Shown piece after piece: positions 20,550 through 29,176 of a stretch of 64,000 bases of DNA. The position numbers were made by a program, and so were the translations under genes. The number at the start of each line of letters is the position of its first letter. The stretch's first letter is position 1. The notes beneath the pieces were generated by a model that saw only the letters and a list, made by a program, of their open reading frames with translations, was not told the origin of the DNA and ran no database searches. This DNA comes from an uncultured Muribaculaceae bacterium (GTDB taxonomy: Bacteria; Bacteroidota; Bacteroidia; Bacteroidales; Muribaculaceae). The stretch covers positions 1 through 64,000 of the forward strand of contig CAJTQV010000011.1 in assembly GCA_910578385.1 (NCBI GenBank), read 5' to 3'.

Positions 20550-21014
20550 TCAAATTTCTATTTTCACAATCTCGAAGTCCATGACACCGGCGGGCACCTG
20601 AACCTTCACGCGGTCACCCACGCGATGTCCGATCAGCGCCTTTGCGATTGGCGTGGTCGACGAGATTTTCATCTCCTTGAAATTAGCCTCGCTTTCGGTC
20701 ACGATGGTATAAGCCATCTGAGCACCGTTGGCGACGTTCTTTATTGTCACTTTATTGAGAAGCTGAACTTCTTCGGTGTTCAGCTTGCTGTCGTCGAGAA
20801 TGCGGGCGCTCGCCACAAGTTCCTTCAGCTTGGCGATTTTCATCTCAAGCATGCCCTGAGCCTCCTTGGCTGCGTCGTACTCTGCGTTTTCCGACAGGTC
20901 GCCCTTGTCACGGGCTTCGGCGATGGCCTGCTTGATCACCGGACGCTGAGCCTCCAGCGCCGCCAGTTCCTCCATCTTTTTATTGTAACCCTCTTGGGTG
21001 AGATATGCTGCCAT
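20550..21014 (-). CDS. greA: Transcript cleavage factor GreA
   Basis: GreA binds stalled RNA polymerase and stimulates cleavage of the backtracked RNA 3' end. The ATG at 21014 gives 154 residues beginning MAAYLTQEGYNKKMEELA, the normal GreA start, with the acidic coiled-coil tip in AEARDKGDLSENAEYDAAKE (around 40-60) and a C-terminal FKBP-like domain. A longer in-frame start at 21128 adds 38 cysteine-rich residues and is rejected. A TAACTTTG box at 21159-21166 supplies a leader of about 140 nt. Confidence 0.95.
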   Translation of the reverse strand: MAAYLTQEGYNKKMEELAALEAQRPVIKQAIAEARDKGDLSENAEYDAAKEAQGMLEMKIAKLKELVASARILDDSKLNTEEVQLLNKVTIKNVANGAQMAYTIVTESEANFKEMKISSTTPIAKALIGHRVGDRVKVQVPAGVMDFEIVKIEI

Positions 21015-21158
21015 TTCTATTATCAGGCTTTTCGTTAAAAATTCGTAAGTAGTGTTGCCGACATGTCCATTACAAGGTGAGCGGCAGGAACACATTGGCG
21101 AATGCGTAAAAAAATAACAGACCCTCACTTAAGAGTCCATTAAAATCCGTTCACGCCG

Positions 21159-21166
21159 CAAAGTTA
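21159..21166 (-). promoter_or_regulatory. -7 box for greA
   Basis: The complement reads TAACTTTG, matching the TAnnTTTG consensus. Confidence 0.65.
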
Positions 21167-21290
21167 ACGCTTATAATCGGATTTACCAAATTATTCTCGG
21201 CTTTCCATCGGCTGCCCGACGGCAAATTAACTTTTTTTATAAAATATGTGCTGTTTGGCGTTTTACCCTCGGTTTCTTAAAAATTTTCAT

Positions 21291-21298
21291 TATCTTTG
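21291..21298 (+). promoter_or_regulatory. -7 box for sufE
   Basis: TATCTTTG, placing the start of transcription roughly 55 nt before the sufE ATG. Confidence 0.65.
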
Positions 21299-21360
21299 AC
21301 GTTTGAAATGGAAATATCAATCAGGTATCTCCTTAAAACTTCCAAATAAATCTTCATATA

Positions 21361-21792
21361 ATGGCAACTGTAAACGAAGTACAGGACGAAATAATAGATG
21401 AATTCGAGGGTCTGTCGGACTGGATGGACCGTTACGCGTACATAATAGACCTCGGCAACACACTGCCTGAGTATCCGGAGAGCGAGAAGACTCCGCAGAA
21501 CCTCATCGAGGGCTGCCAGAGCCGCGTATGGATTGACGCCCGTCTCAGCGATGACGGCCACATTGACTTCCGCGCCGACTCAGACGCTCTCATCGTGAAG
21601 GGAATCGTAGCTCTGCTCATGCGCGTGCTCGACCACCGCACTCCCGACGAGATTCTCGACGCCGACCTATATTTCATAGACAAGATCGGTCTCGGCGAAC
21701 ACCTCTCCCCCACCCGCTCCAACGGTCTTGTGGCAATGGTGCGCCAGATACGCGACTACGCCCGCGCCTTCAAGGCTCTCCGGCAGGGCTGA
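21361..21792 (+). CDS. sufE: SufE-like sulfur acceptor
   Basis: SufE accepts persulfide sulfur from a cysteine desulfurase for Fe-S cluster assembly. The 143-residue protein has the conserved active Cys in NLIEGCQSRVWI (about residue 51) and the family-typical GLSPTRSNGLVAMVRQI-like end (LSPTRSNGLVAMVRQ). It is not next to other suf genes. An inverted repeat (GCTGACA / TGTCAGC, 21788-21810) overlaps its stop codon. Confidence 0.93.
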   Translation: MATVNEVQDEIIDEFEGLSDWMDRYAYIIDLGNTLPEYPESEKTPQNLIEGCQSRVWIDARLSDDGHIDFRADSDALIVKGIVALLMRVLDHRTPDEILDADLYFIDKIGLGEHLSPTRSNGLVAMVRQIRDYARAFKALRQG

Positions 21793-21862
21793 CACACACG
21801 CGCTGTCAGCAATGACACGCGACATTGACACGAAACAATATTTCTAACCTAAATACAGTATC

Positions 21863-23386
21863 ATGTTCAAAAACCATCCCAAAGGTCTGATACCCGCCGC
21901 CCTCTCCAACATGGGCGAACGGTTCGGATACTACATCATGAATGCGGTGCTGGTGTTGTTCCTCTGTTCGAAATTCGGACTCAAGGAGGAGACCAGTGCC
22001 ATTGTCTATTCCTGCTTCTATGCGGGTATCTACGTGCTCAGTCTCGTGGGCGGTCTCATAGCCGACAAGACTCAGAATTACAAATCGACCATCATCTGGG
22101 GTCTAATCATCATGACCGCCGGTTATGTGGTGCTCGCTTTCCCCATTTTCGCGACAGCTGAAAACCAGGTATGGCTTCTGACGCTCACCTGCTTCGCGCT
22201 CTTCATGATCGCGTTCGGAAACGGTCTGTTCAAGGGTAACCTCCAGGCGATCGTCGGTCAGCTCTACGACAACCCGCGCTATGCGGCTCAGCGTGACGCA
22301 GGTTTCCAGATTTTCTATGTGTTCATCAACATCGGCGGTGTGCTCGCCCCCTTCGTGGCTCCTATGCTCCGCAGCTGGTGGCTCGGCGAGAACGGACTGG
22401 CATACAATGCCTCGCTCCCCGCTCTCTGCCATGAGTTCCTGACTGTCACCGACAACATGAACACCCAGAACCTCAACAACCTCTACGCCCTAATCACCGA
22501 GGTCGGAGGCGATGCTTCAGGCAACATCCGGGAGTTCTGCACCACTTACCTCAATGTGTTCAACACCGGTATCCACTACTCCTTTATCGCTTCGGTGGCG
22601 GCAATGCTCATCTCGCTCTTCATCTTCCTCGGCACCAAAGGTATGCTTCCCAGCCCGGCACGCAAGGAGAAAGAGGAGACCGTCAAGTACACAGCCGACG
22701 AGAAGGCAGCAATGGCCAAGGAAATCAAGCAGCGCATGTACGCACTCTTCGCCGTGCTCGGAATCGCCATTTTCTTCTGGTTCTCATTCCACCAGAACGG
22801 CACCTCTCTGTCGCTCTTCGCACGCGACTTCGTGAAGACCGACTCCGTATCACCTGAAATCTGGCAGGCGCTCAACCCCTTCTATGTGATTGTGCTGACA
22901 CCGTTCGTGATGATGTTCTTCAACTGGCTCGCACGCCGTGGCAAAGTCATCTCCACGCCCCGCAAGATTGCCATCGGTATGGGTCTTGCCGGTATCGCCT
23001 ATCTGTTCCTCGTGATTTTCTCGGCATCGCAGGGCTATCCCTCGGCCGACGCGTTCAAGGCACTCCCCGCAGCTGTAGCTGAGGGAATGAAGACAGGCCC
23101 GTGGGTACTCTTCGTGCTCTATTTCTTCCTTACCGTAGCGGAGCTTTTCATCTCACCGTTAGGACTCTCGTTCGTATCGAAAGTAGCTCCCAAGCATCTC
23201 CAGGGTCTCTGCCAGGGTCTTTGGCTGGGCGCGACAGCAGTGGGAAATCTCCTGCTCTGGATTGGTCCGCTGATCTACAACGCATGTCCGATATGGGTGG
23301 CATGGACCGTCTTCCTGAGCGTCTGCGCCATCTCCATGGGAGTGATGTTCGCCATGGTCAACTGGCTCGAACGCGTCACCAAATAA
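21863..23386 (+). CDS. Proton-dependent peptide transporter (POT/PTR2 family)
   Basis: The 507-residue major-facilitator protein has the POT signature regions GERFGYYIMNAVLVLFL near the start, GNGLFKGNLQAIVGQLYD, and FYVFINIGGVLAPFV, with about 12-14 membrane helices. POT carriers import di- and tripeptides with protons. A second POT gene, with a similar N-terminus, lies at 46977. Here it follows sufE by 70 bp and may share its transcript. Confidence 0.92.
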   Translation: MFKNHPKGLIPAALSNMGERFGYYIMNAVLVLFLCSKFGLKEETSAIVYSCFYAGIYVLSLVGGLIADKTQNYKSTIIWGLIIMTAGYVVLAFPIFATAENQVWLLTLTCFALFMIAFGNGLFKGNLQAIVGQLYDNPRYAAQRDAGFQIFYVFINIGGVLAPFVAPMLRSWWLGENGLAYNASLPALCHEFLTVTDNMNTQNLNNLYALITEVGGDASGNIREFCTTYLNVFNTGIHYSFIASVAAMLISLFIFLGTKGMLPSPARKEKEETVKYTADEKAAMAKEIKQRMYALFAVLGIAIFFWFSFHQNGTSLSLFARDFVKTDSVSPEIWQALNPFYVIVLTPFVMMFFNWLARRGKVISTPRKIAIGMGLAGIAYLFLVIFSASQGYPSADAFKALPAAVAEGMKTGPWVLFVLYFFLTVAELFISPLGLSFVSKVAPKHLQGLCQGLWLGATAVGNLLLWIGPLIYNACPIWVAWTVFLSVCAISMGVMFAMVNWLERVTK

Positions 23387-23453
23387 CCCCCGAATAATCC
23401 ATAAATTACCCTTCTGGGGAGCTAATCCCCGCAGGGCTAACCAAACCCACCAA

Positions 23454-23484
23454 GGCCACCGCATCCACCCGGACCGCGGTGGTC
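23454..23484 (+). terminator. Hairpin after the peptide transporter
   Basis: A 9-bp stem (GGCCACCGC / GCGGTGGTC, one G-U pair) is followed by TGACCTTTAAT. A second small hairpin (TGGGG / CCCC) precedes it at 23414-23431. Confidence 0.55.
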
Positions 23485-23559
23485 TGACCTTTAATACAGC
23501 CAATCTTTAATGACAGCGATATTACAGAATTTTAATTTGGGGTATTCAAAGTATTTTAT

Positions 23560-23567
23560 TAAATTTG
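23560..23567 (+). promoter_or_regulatory. -7 box for the hipBA-like pair
   Basis: TAAATTTG lies 65 bp before the HTH gene. The leader that follows is very AT-rich and contains the perfect palindrome TTAATATTAA near 23592, a candidate operator for the HTH protein. Confidence 0.6.
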
Positions 23568-23631
23568 CACATTAGTTTATTATTACTTTAGTTAATATTA
23601 AGTCATAAATTTCGTATTAATTACAATTATA

Positions 23632-23946
23632 ATGATACTTAGTTTAAAATCTCTGTCACCTGCAGAAATCATCCGCACCCTGGGATTACGATTCAGGGAA
23701 TACAGGATGAGCATGAATCTCACCCGCAAGGAAGTTGCTGAAGAGACGGGCCTCAGCATGACCACTCTCTACAAACTTGAGACTGGCAATCTGACCGATA
23801 TGTCTATGATAACTATGCTGAAACTTATGAAAATTGCCGGTGTATATGACAATTGGGATAAATTACTGCCAGAATTGCCTGAATCGCCATATCTTTATAA
23901 TGATAATCTTACAAAAAAACAACGCATACGTCATTCTAAATCATGA
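23632..23946 (+). CDS. HipB-like HTH antitoxin/repressor
   Basis: The 104-residue protein has an XRE-type helix-turn-helix at about residues 18-70 (MNLTRKEVAEETGLSMTTLY recognisable). Its stop overlaps the HipA-like start by 4 nt (ATGA), the usual layout for antitoxin then kinase toxin. It should bind its own promoter region, where an AT-rich palindrome is visible, and restrain the kinase. Confidence 0.88.
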   Translation: MILSLKSLSPAEIIRTLGLRFREYRMSMNLTRKEVAEETGLSMTTLYKLETGNLTDMSMITMLKLMKIAGVYDNWDKLLPELPESPYLYNDNLTKKQRIRHSKS

Positions 23947-25433
23947 ACATACTCAAAGTTTATATTTGGGGCGAGGAACTCGGACGATTAAGTTACAATC
24001 CATCCGTAAGACTGTGTTACTTCACATTCAATCCGGAACTGAATGGGAATTGTCCGGATATATCGCCTATATTGCTTCCGATGAAATACCGGACCCGCAA
24101 TCAGATTGCCTATGGCGATGACAGGAAGATTTACCAGAACCTACCTCCATTCATAGCAGACTCATTACCTGACTCATGGGGCAACACGCTATTTGAACAA
24201 TGGGCAAAGACCAACAAACTCTCACCTAACAAGCTGTCTCCTCTATATAAACTTATGTTTATCGGCAAACGTGCAATGGGAGCACTTGAATTTGAACCAG
24301 CCGTCGAGAACCTCGCACATACCCGCAAAATTGATATCAAGGCTCTGCATGACCTGTCGTTAAAGATTCTACATAACCGGGAAAGCATATCTATCAAACC
24401 TGATGAAGAACTGACCTTGCAGACCCTTCTGGCCGTAGGGACATCGGCAGGAGGAAGACAGATGAAAGCGATTATTGCCATTGACCGTGAGACTGGTCAA
24501 ATAAGATCAGGCCAGATCGGTGGGCTCGCAGGATACGACTACTGTATCCTGAAGTTTGAGGATGATAATCTCCCAACATCTGAAATAGAGATGGCATACC
24601 ATGACTTGGCAGTTGCCTGCGGCATAGAAATGGAGGATTGCAGGCTCATTAATGTTGATGGATGCAATCACTTTCTGACACGGCGTTTTGACCGACGGAA
24701 TGGACAGAAAATCCATATGCAAACCCTCGCGGCAATCAATCCTGACGCGACATCTTATGAAGACCTGTTCACCACGTGTCGTGAACTTGATTTGAGCGAC
24801 CGTGAAATTGAGGAGGTATACCGCCGCCTTGTCTTCAATGTCTTGTCAAACAACACGGATGACCACAACAAAAACTTCTCTTTTCTGCTCGAAAAAGGAG
24901 GGAAATGGAGACTGTCGCCGGCCTATGACCTGACTTTCATTTTCAATCGATTCGGCACCGGGCCTGAAACACACCATTGTCTGAGTGTGGCCGGCCGATA
25001 CCGGGATATAACCAAAGAAATGCTACTGGAGATAGGTAAAGAAAATGGTATAAGGATGCCGGAGAAGGTTCTTGCCCGCACTGCCAAGGTGCTGGAACAA
25101 TTTCCGGAACTGGCTAAACGATATAGCATAGATTCTCAATGGGCCAACATCATAAAGTCCGCGATTAAAGACAATTTGTCCCAGCTCGGATATATGGACA
25201 CTTCGTCAAGGCATACAAATCTCTACGACACCAACGGGCGCGTATTCTCTGACATACAGATGACAGTGAATAACAGAGGATATTATGTGCTATCGGTTGC
25301 CATAAACGGCACGGCAAAACGGAGGTTCATCCGTCCCGACATGAGCCTTTATACTTTACTTAGAACCGTGCAATTCGAGGAACTGTCAGAAGAAAAACAG
25401 ATGTCCATTCTTGAGGAATTATTCCCTGTGTAA
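23943..25433 (+). CDS. HipA-family Ser/Thr kinase toxin
   Basis: HipA kinases phosphorylate aminoacyl-tRNA synthetases and slow growth. The 496-residue protein contains the HipA N-terminal subdomain (about 5-110), the glycine-rich loop VGTSAGGRQMKAII near 160-173, the catalytic NTDDHNKNFSFLL near 302-314, and the metal-binding SPAYDLTF near 323-330, so the kinase looks active. It is about 55 residues longer than E. coli HipA; the extra part is a C-terminal beta-rich domain of 75 residues (NRGYYVLSVAINGTAKRRFI onward) that I do not recognise. Codon usage is more AT-rich than the neighbours, consistent with acquisition by transfer. Confidence 0.9.
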   Translation: MNILKVYIWGEELGRLSYNPSVRLCYFTFNPELNGNCPDISPILLPMKYRTRNQIAYGDDRKIYQNLPPFIADSLPDSWGNTLFEQWAKTNKLSPNKLSPLYKLMFIGKRAMGALEFEPAVENLAHTRKIDIKALHDLSLKILHNRESISIKPDEELTLQTLLAVGTSAGGRQMKAIIAIDRETGQIRSGQIGGLAGYDYCILKFEDDNLPTSEIEMAYHDLAVACGIEMEDCRLINVDGCNHFLTRRFDRRNGQKIHMQTLAAINPDATSYEDLFTTCRELDLSDREIEEVYRRLVFNVLSNNTDDHNKNFSFLLEKGGKWRLSPAYDLTFIFNRFGTGPETHHCLSVAGRYRDITKEMLLEIGKENGIRMPEKVLARTAKVLEQFPELAKRYSIDSQWANIIKSAIKDNLSQLGYMDTSSRHTNLYDTNGRVFSDIQMTVNNRGYYVLSVAINGTAKRRFIRPDMSLYTLLRTVQFEELSEEKQMSILEELFPV

Positions 25434-25444
25434 GAAACGTGTTT

Positions 25445-26020
25445 TCAGCGTGAGGGGAGGTCGCGGGTGGTGGTAATGTTCATCAGGGGGCCTTCAAGGC
25501 CGTTGGAGGCGGTGCCGTTGCGGACCTCTATGCGCAGGTAGCCACCGCCGAAGTCGTAGACCGTGGTCTCGGCTCCTTCGGCTCCATGGTATTCAAGTGA
25601 GTCGATGACATTCTCCTCGCCAAGTTCAAGGGCGGAGGCAAGATAGTTTTCCAGATCTTCAGGAAGCAGGTCGCCGATGTCAACGTTACGGATCACCGCA
25701 CTCGTCCCCGACAACACGTCAATATCCCATCCCCCCGGCAACCCCTGAATGTTGGTGTAGAGCGGACGCCCCGTGCCATCGGTCAGTATTCCGTCGAAAT
25801 TATAATCGGCTGTATCAAGGGGTTCTCCAACGCGGATAGCATCTGCCAGACTGCGTACGGTCATGGCAATATCGTTGTCGGCATGAAAGTCTTCAACTGA
25901 CTCGCAGACAACGGCCGAATCTTCCTTTCCGGCAGAGGAGCCGCCACATCCCGGCAGCAGTAAAACCGCACCGAAAAGGCTGATATTCAGCACTTTCTTA
26001 TTTAGAGTTGTCGTAACCAC
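25445..26020 (-). CDS. Lipoprotein of unknown function
   Basis: The 191-residue product has a lipoprotein signal with lipobox LLPGCGGSS (Cys at about 25), then an acidic mature domain. I recognise no family. It is alone on the minus strand, convergent with the HipA-like gene 12 bp away, and has its own -7 box (TACTTTTG, complement of 26044-26051) only about 24 bp upstream, which fits this start. Confidence 0.7.
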   Translation of the reverse strand: MVTTTLNKKVLNISLFGAVLLLPGCGGSSAGKEDSAVVCESVEDFHADNDIAMTVRSLADAIRVGEPLDTADYNFDGILTDGTGRPLYTNIQGLPGGWDIDVLSGTSAVIRNVDIGDLLPEDLENYLASALELGEENVIDSLEYHGAEGAETTVYDFGGGYLRIEVRNGTASNGLEGPLMNITTTRDLPSR

Positions 26021-26043
26021 AATCTAATAACAAAATTTCACTG

Positions 26044-26051
26044 CAAAAGTA
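26044..26051 (-). promoter_or_regulatory. -7 box for the 25445-26020 lipoprotein
   Basis: The complement reads TACTTTTG; expected leader about 15-20 nt. Confidence 0.6.
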
Positions 26052-26111
26052 TCCAATTATTTTGAATTAGCCATTAAAAATCAGAAGATTTTTAGCGGTT
26101 TCACAGCGCAA

Positions 26112-26166
26112 TTGGAATATATCCGTTTGCCGGATTATCGGATTGCCGGATTATCGGAATACGAAC
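26112..26166. repeat. Short degenerate GGATTATCGGAT-type tandem words
   Basis: The stretch repeats GCCGGATTATCGGA twice with minor change, running into the 3' end of the metallo-hydrolase gene at 26151. It resembles other short word repeats at gene ends in this window. Confidence 0.5.
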
Positions 26167-27185
26167 CATCGTGTCGGTTCAAACCGTGGCAGCGCCATCA
26201 ACTGGAGATCCGCACGTCGGTCGGATATCGTCTCCTCGGCATGTCCGACCACAATGCCGCGTTGCTCCAGGGCATCGCGCACTTCCTTCAGCGCCTTGGC
26301 CGCCGTATTGTTGTCCTTGCTCAGATGACAGAGGAATACATATTTAAGAGCAGGATTGGCAATCTCCGACAGAAACGCCGCTGTGTCGCGGTTATCGAGG
26401 TGACCGTTAACGGCGCGGATACGAGCCTTGAGATATTCCGGATACGGACCGATGCGAAGCATGTCGGAATCATAATTTGCCTCGATCACAAGATAATTCG
26501 CCTGACTCATGTAATGACGCGCACGGTCAGTCACCATGCCGAGATCTGTAGCGAGAACAAAACGGTGTCCCTCGAAATCTATGGAGAAGCCCATGTTGTC
26601 GGACCCATCGTGCGGCACATCAAACGCCGTAATCTCCATGTCAGCAATCTTGAAAGGAATCTCCTTGAAAATCGGGGTGTGATATTCCTTTATACGCTTG
26701 GAAATACTGTGCCGTCTGAGCAGACCGTTCAGCACACGCGGCGTACAGTAAAGCGACAGATGACGGTTATTGCGGAGAAGGTTGTAAGAATAGCGGACAT
26801 GGTCGCTATGGTCGTGGGTAAGCACAAGGCCTTTCACATGACGCATCGATATGCCGTGCCTGCGGAGCGTATCCTCAATCTGGTCGGCACGTATTCCTGC
26901 ATCAATCACTATGCCGCCACGGTCATTGCCGACATAACAGCTGTTTCCGCTCGAACCTGATGCGAACGAAATGTAGTGCAGATGCCGGCGCGAGGCGCGG
27001 TCGGCGGCGCGGTCGGCATCGTCGATACTGAGATCCGAGACCTCCTGACGCACCTCTGCCCTTTTCGCAGGCAGTTCGTCAGATGAAGCCTCATCCCACT
27101 CCTCGAACGGGAGCGACGGCTGATGTCCGAAAGTTATTCTCCTTGAGTTTCCCATATATCTTACTCCTCGTCCGCGCAACTTCAT
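26151..27185 (-). CDS. MBL-fold metallo-hydrolase (YycJ/WalJ-like)
   Basis: The 344-residue protein has a polar N-terminal extension of about 70 residues, then a metallo-beta-lactamase fold with the metal motif LTHDHSDHV (HxHxDH) near 125-133, and FDVPHDGSDNMGF and CHLSKDNNT as further ligand regions. The sequence FASGSSGNSCYVG before the fold is typical of YycJ-type proteins. The function is presumably phosphodiester hydrolysis, but no substrate is known to me. Its ATG overlaps the stop of the upstream methyltransferase by 4 nt. Confidence 0.88.
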   Translation of the reverse strand: MKLRGRGVRYMGNSRRITFGHQPSLPFEEWDEASSDELPAKRAEVRQEVSDLSIDDADRAADRASRRHLHYISFASGSSGNSCYVGNDRGGIVIDAGIRADQIEDTLRRHGISMRHVKGLVLTHDHSDHVRYSYNLLRNNRHLSLYCTPRVLNGLLRRHSISKRIKEYHTPIFKEIPFKIADMEITAFDVPHDGSDNMGFSIDFEGHRFVLATDLGMVTDRARHYMSQANYLVIEANYDSDMLRIGPYPEYLKARIRAVNGHLDNRDTAAFLSEIANPALKYVFLCHLSKDNNTAAKALKEVRDALEQRGIVVGHAEETISDRRADLQLMALPRFEPTRWFVFR

Positions 27186-27898
27186 CCTCTATGAATCAGG
27201 AATATTGCAGGACGCTTGTCGTAATCTGTTTTAACGTTTTTCCATTTGGCGGCCGGCATTGTTACAATCGACTCCCGTTCGGGATCGGTTATGTCGCATG
27301 CCACGCATAGCAGCGTATCAGGCCGCAGTGACGAGGAGAGGAAGCGGATGAGACGGTTGTTGCGGTAAGGGGTCTCGATAAATATCTGGGTCTGCCCATA
27401 GCGTGCGCACCGGTTCTCAAGTTCCTTTACAGCACGGTGACGCTCGTCATCCTTAATGGGGAGATAGCCGTTGAAAGCGAATCCCTGACCGTTGAATCCG
27501 GAAGCCATAAGCGACATCAGGATGCTCGACGGCCCTACCATAGGTATCACTCTGAGACCTTCACGCTGGGCAATAGTCACGACAGCCGCACCGGGGTCAG
27601 CCACAGCAGGACAACCGGCCTCGCTCATGACAGCCGTTGGCTCACCACGACGGAGCGCGGCAAGAAAGCCGCTGATCTCATTTTCCGGCGTATGCGCGTT
27701 AAGCTCAAAAAAAGTGCATTCATCAATCGGGAACTCGCGGGCCCAATGACGCAGACACCGCCGGGCGGTACGCAGATTCTCGACAATAAAAGTCCTTATT
27801 TGCCTGACTATAGTGATATTACCCACCGGAATAGTCATTTCCGACGGACCGGATCCAATCTCGACCGGAACCAGATACAAAGCCGCTTCAATTTGCAT
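27182..27898 (-). CDS. SAM-dependent methyltransferase, RsmI-like (tetrapyrrole methylase fold)
   Basis: The 238-residue protein belongs to the tetrapyrrole-methylase fold and resembles RsmI, which 2'-O-methylates C1402 of 16S rRNA: it has EAGCPAVADPGAAVV and VGPSSILMSLMASGF, the two SAM-binding signatures. It is shorter than E. coli RsmI (286) and lacks the usual GNLxDI start, so the target could differ. It starts 4 nt after its own -7 box and 36 bp from the divergent rRNA methyltransferase gene. Confidence 0.82.
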   Translation of the reverse strand: MQIEAALYLVPVEIGSGPSEMTIPVGNITIVRQIRTFIVENLRTARRCLRHWAREFPIDECTFFELNAHTPENEISGFLAALRRGEPTAVMSEAGCPAVADPGAAVVTIAQREGLRVIPMVGPSSILMSLMASGFNGQGFAFNGYLPIKDDERHRAVKELENRCARYGQTQIFIETPYRNNRLIRFLSSSLRPDTLLCVACDITDPERESIVTMPAAKWKNVKTDYDKRPAIFLIHRG

Positions 27899-27902
27899 GT
27901 TA

Positions 27903-27910
27903 CAAAATTA
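27903..27910 (-). promoter_or_regulatory. -7 box immediately before the RsmI-like start
   Basis: The complement reads TAATTTTG followed by TAAC and then ATG, leaving 4 nt between box and start codon. The mRNA should be leaderless or nearly so. Confidence 0.65.
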
Positions 27911-27922
27911 ATCAATTTTTTG

Positions 27923-27930
27923 TAAATTTG
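27923..27930 (+). promoter_or_regulatory. -7 box immediately before the RsmF-like start
   Basis: TAAATTTG followed by CAGC and ATG at 27935. Its spacing mirrors the divergent box at 27903-27910. Confidence 0.65.
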
Positions 27931-27934
27931 CAGC

Positions 27935-29176
27935 ATGATACCTCCCGAATTTCTTAAGATGGCAGGCTCGCTACCGGGCCTTGACCTTGATGCTTTTTCC
28001 AGGGCAATGGCCGAAGCTCCCGCCTTGAGTTTCAAATTGAACCGCCGGAAGTGCGGTGATGTCGCAGAAACCGGTTACGGTTCGCCCGAGAGGGTGCTTT
28101 GGTGCAGCTCGGGCTTTTATCTTTCGGAGCGACCCAAGTTCACTCTCAATCCGCTGCTTCACGCCGGTGTGTTCTACGTGCAGGATGCTTCGTCGATGAT
28201 TCATGAGACAATCACGGCCCGTCTCGTGGAGCGCTACGGGTTGCCGGCGGCACCGCTCGTGCTCGACATGTGCGCCGCTCCGGGAGGAAAAACCACTTCG
28301 ATGATAAACGCTCTGCGCGATGGCTCGATGGTAATCGCCAACGAGGTCATGCCGCAGCGGGCCAAGATATTGCGTGAGAATCTGCTGAAATGGGGATACC
28401 CGGAGATAATGGTCACCTCCGCTCAGGCCGAGGTTCTCTCATCGGCCGGAGAGGTGTTTGACCTGATAGCCGTAGACGCCCCCTGCTCGGGCGAAGGCAT
28501 GATGCGCAAGGATGAGGAGGCCGCGCGGCAATGGAGCGAAGGACTTGTGGCCCAGTGTGCATCACTTCAGCGCAGCATTCTCTCCGAAGCCGTGAAAGCC
28601 CTGCGTCCCGGAGGTTTCCTGATTTATTCCACATGCACATTCAACCGCAAGGAAGATGAGGAAAATGTGGAGTGGCTTATCTCCGGGCATGGTCTTGAAC
28701 CGGTTGACATGGATTTACCCGAGGAATGGGGCATCGGGAAAGGTATCGGCACAGATTTGCCTGTGCTGCGATTCATGCCCCATCTTACCAGGGGAGAAGG
28801 TCTGTTCGCCGCCGTCCTGCGGAAACCAGGCGAGTCTCGACCGGTAAACCGGGAGAAAGCCCTCTCAATCATCCGCAAGAAAGCCAGGGTCATACTCGAC
28901 GGCATACCCACTGTCAACACTAAAGGGAAAGTGGAGATTCCGGCATCGGAATGGGCATTGGCCACCGACTTTCCCCGCGGCCGGTTCCCGGAAGCCGGAC
29001 TTGACCTTGACACCGCGCTACGGTATCTGCGTCACGAGGCGATTACCCTCGACCAAAACAGTCCGAGGGGATTCACCGTTGTTACGTATGAAGGACATCC
29101 GCTCGGTTTCGTGAAAAACATCGGAAACCGGGCCAATAACCTCTACCCTGCCGAATGGAGAATAAGAACGTTATGA
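27935..29176 (+). CDS. rRNA (cytosine-C5) methyltransferase, RsmF/NOL1 family
   Basis: The 413-residue protein methylates cytosine C5 in rRNA using SAM. Visible motifs are DMCAAPGGKTTSM (SAM-binding, about 110-122), DAPCSGEGMMRKDEEA (catalytic/PC motif, about 179-194) and YSTCTFNRKEDEENV with the second catalytic Cys. The C-terminal part resembles the PUA-like and RsmF C-terminal domains, with a typical LGFVKNIGNRANNLYPAEWRI end. Its stop overlaps the copper ATPase ATG (ATGA), making it the first gene of a five-gene overlapping operon. Confidence 0.93.
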   Translation: MIPPEFLKMAGSLPGLDLDAFSRAMAEAPALSFKLNRRKCGDVAETGYGSPERVLWCSSGFYLSERPKFTLNPLLHAGVFYVQDASSMIHETITARLVERYGLPAAPLVLDMCAAPGGKTTSMINALRDGSMVIANEVMPQRAKILRENLLKWGYPEIMVTSAQAEVLSSAGEVFDLIAVDAPCSGEGMMRKDEEAARQWSEGLVAQCASLQRSILSEAVKALRPGGFLIYSTCTFNRKEDEENVEWLISGHGLEPVDMDLPEEWGIGKGIGTDLPVLRFMPHLTRGEGLFAAVLRKPGESRPVNREKALSIIRKKARVILDGIPTVNTKGKVEIPASEWALATDFPRGRFPEAGLDLDTALRYLRHEAITLDQNSPRGFTVVTYEGHPLGFVKNIGNRANNLYPAEWRIRTL

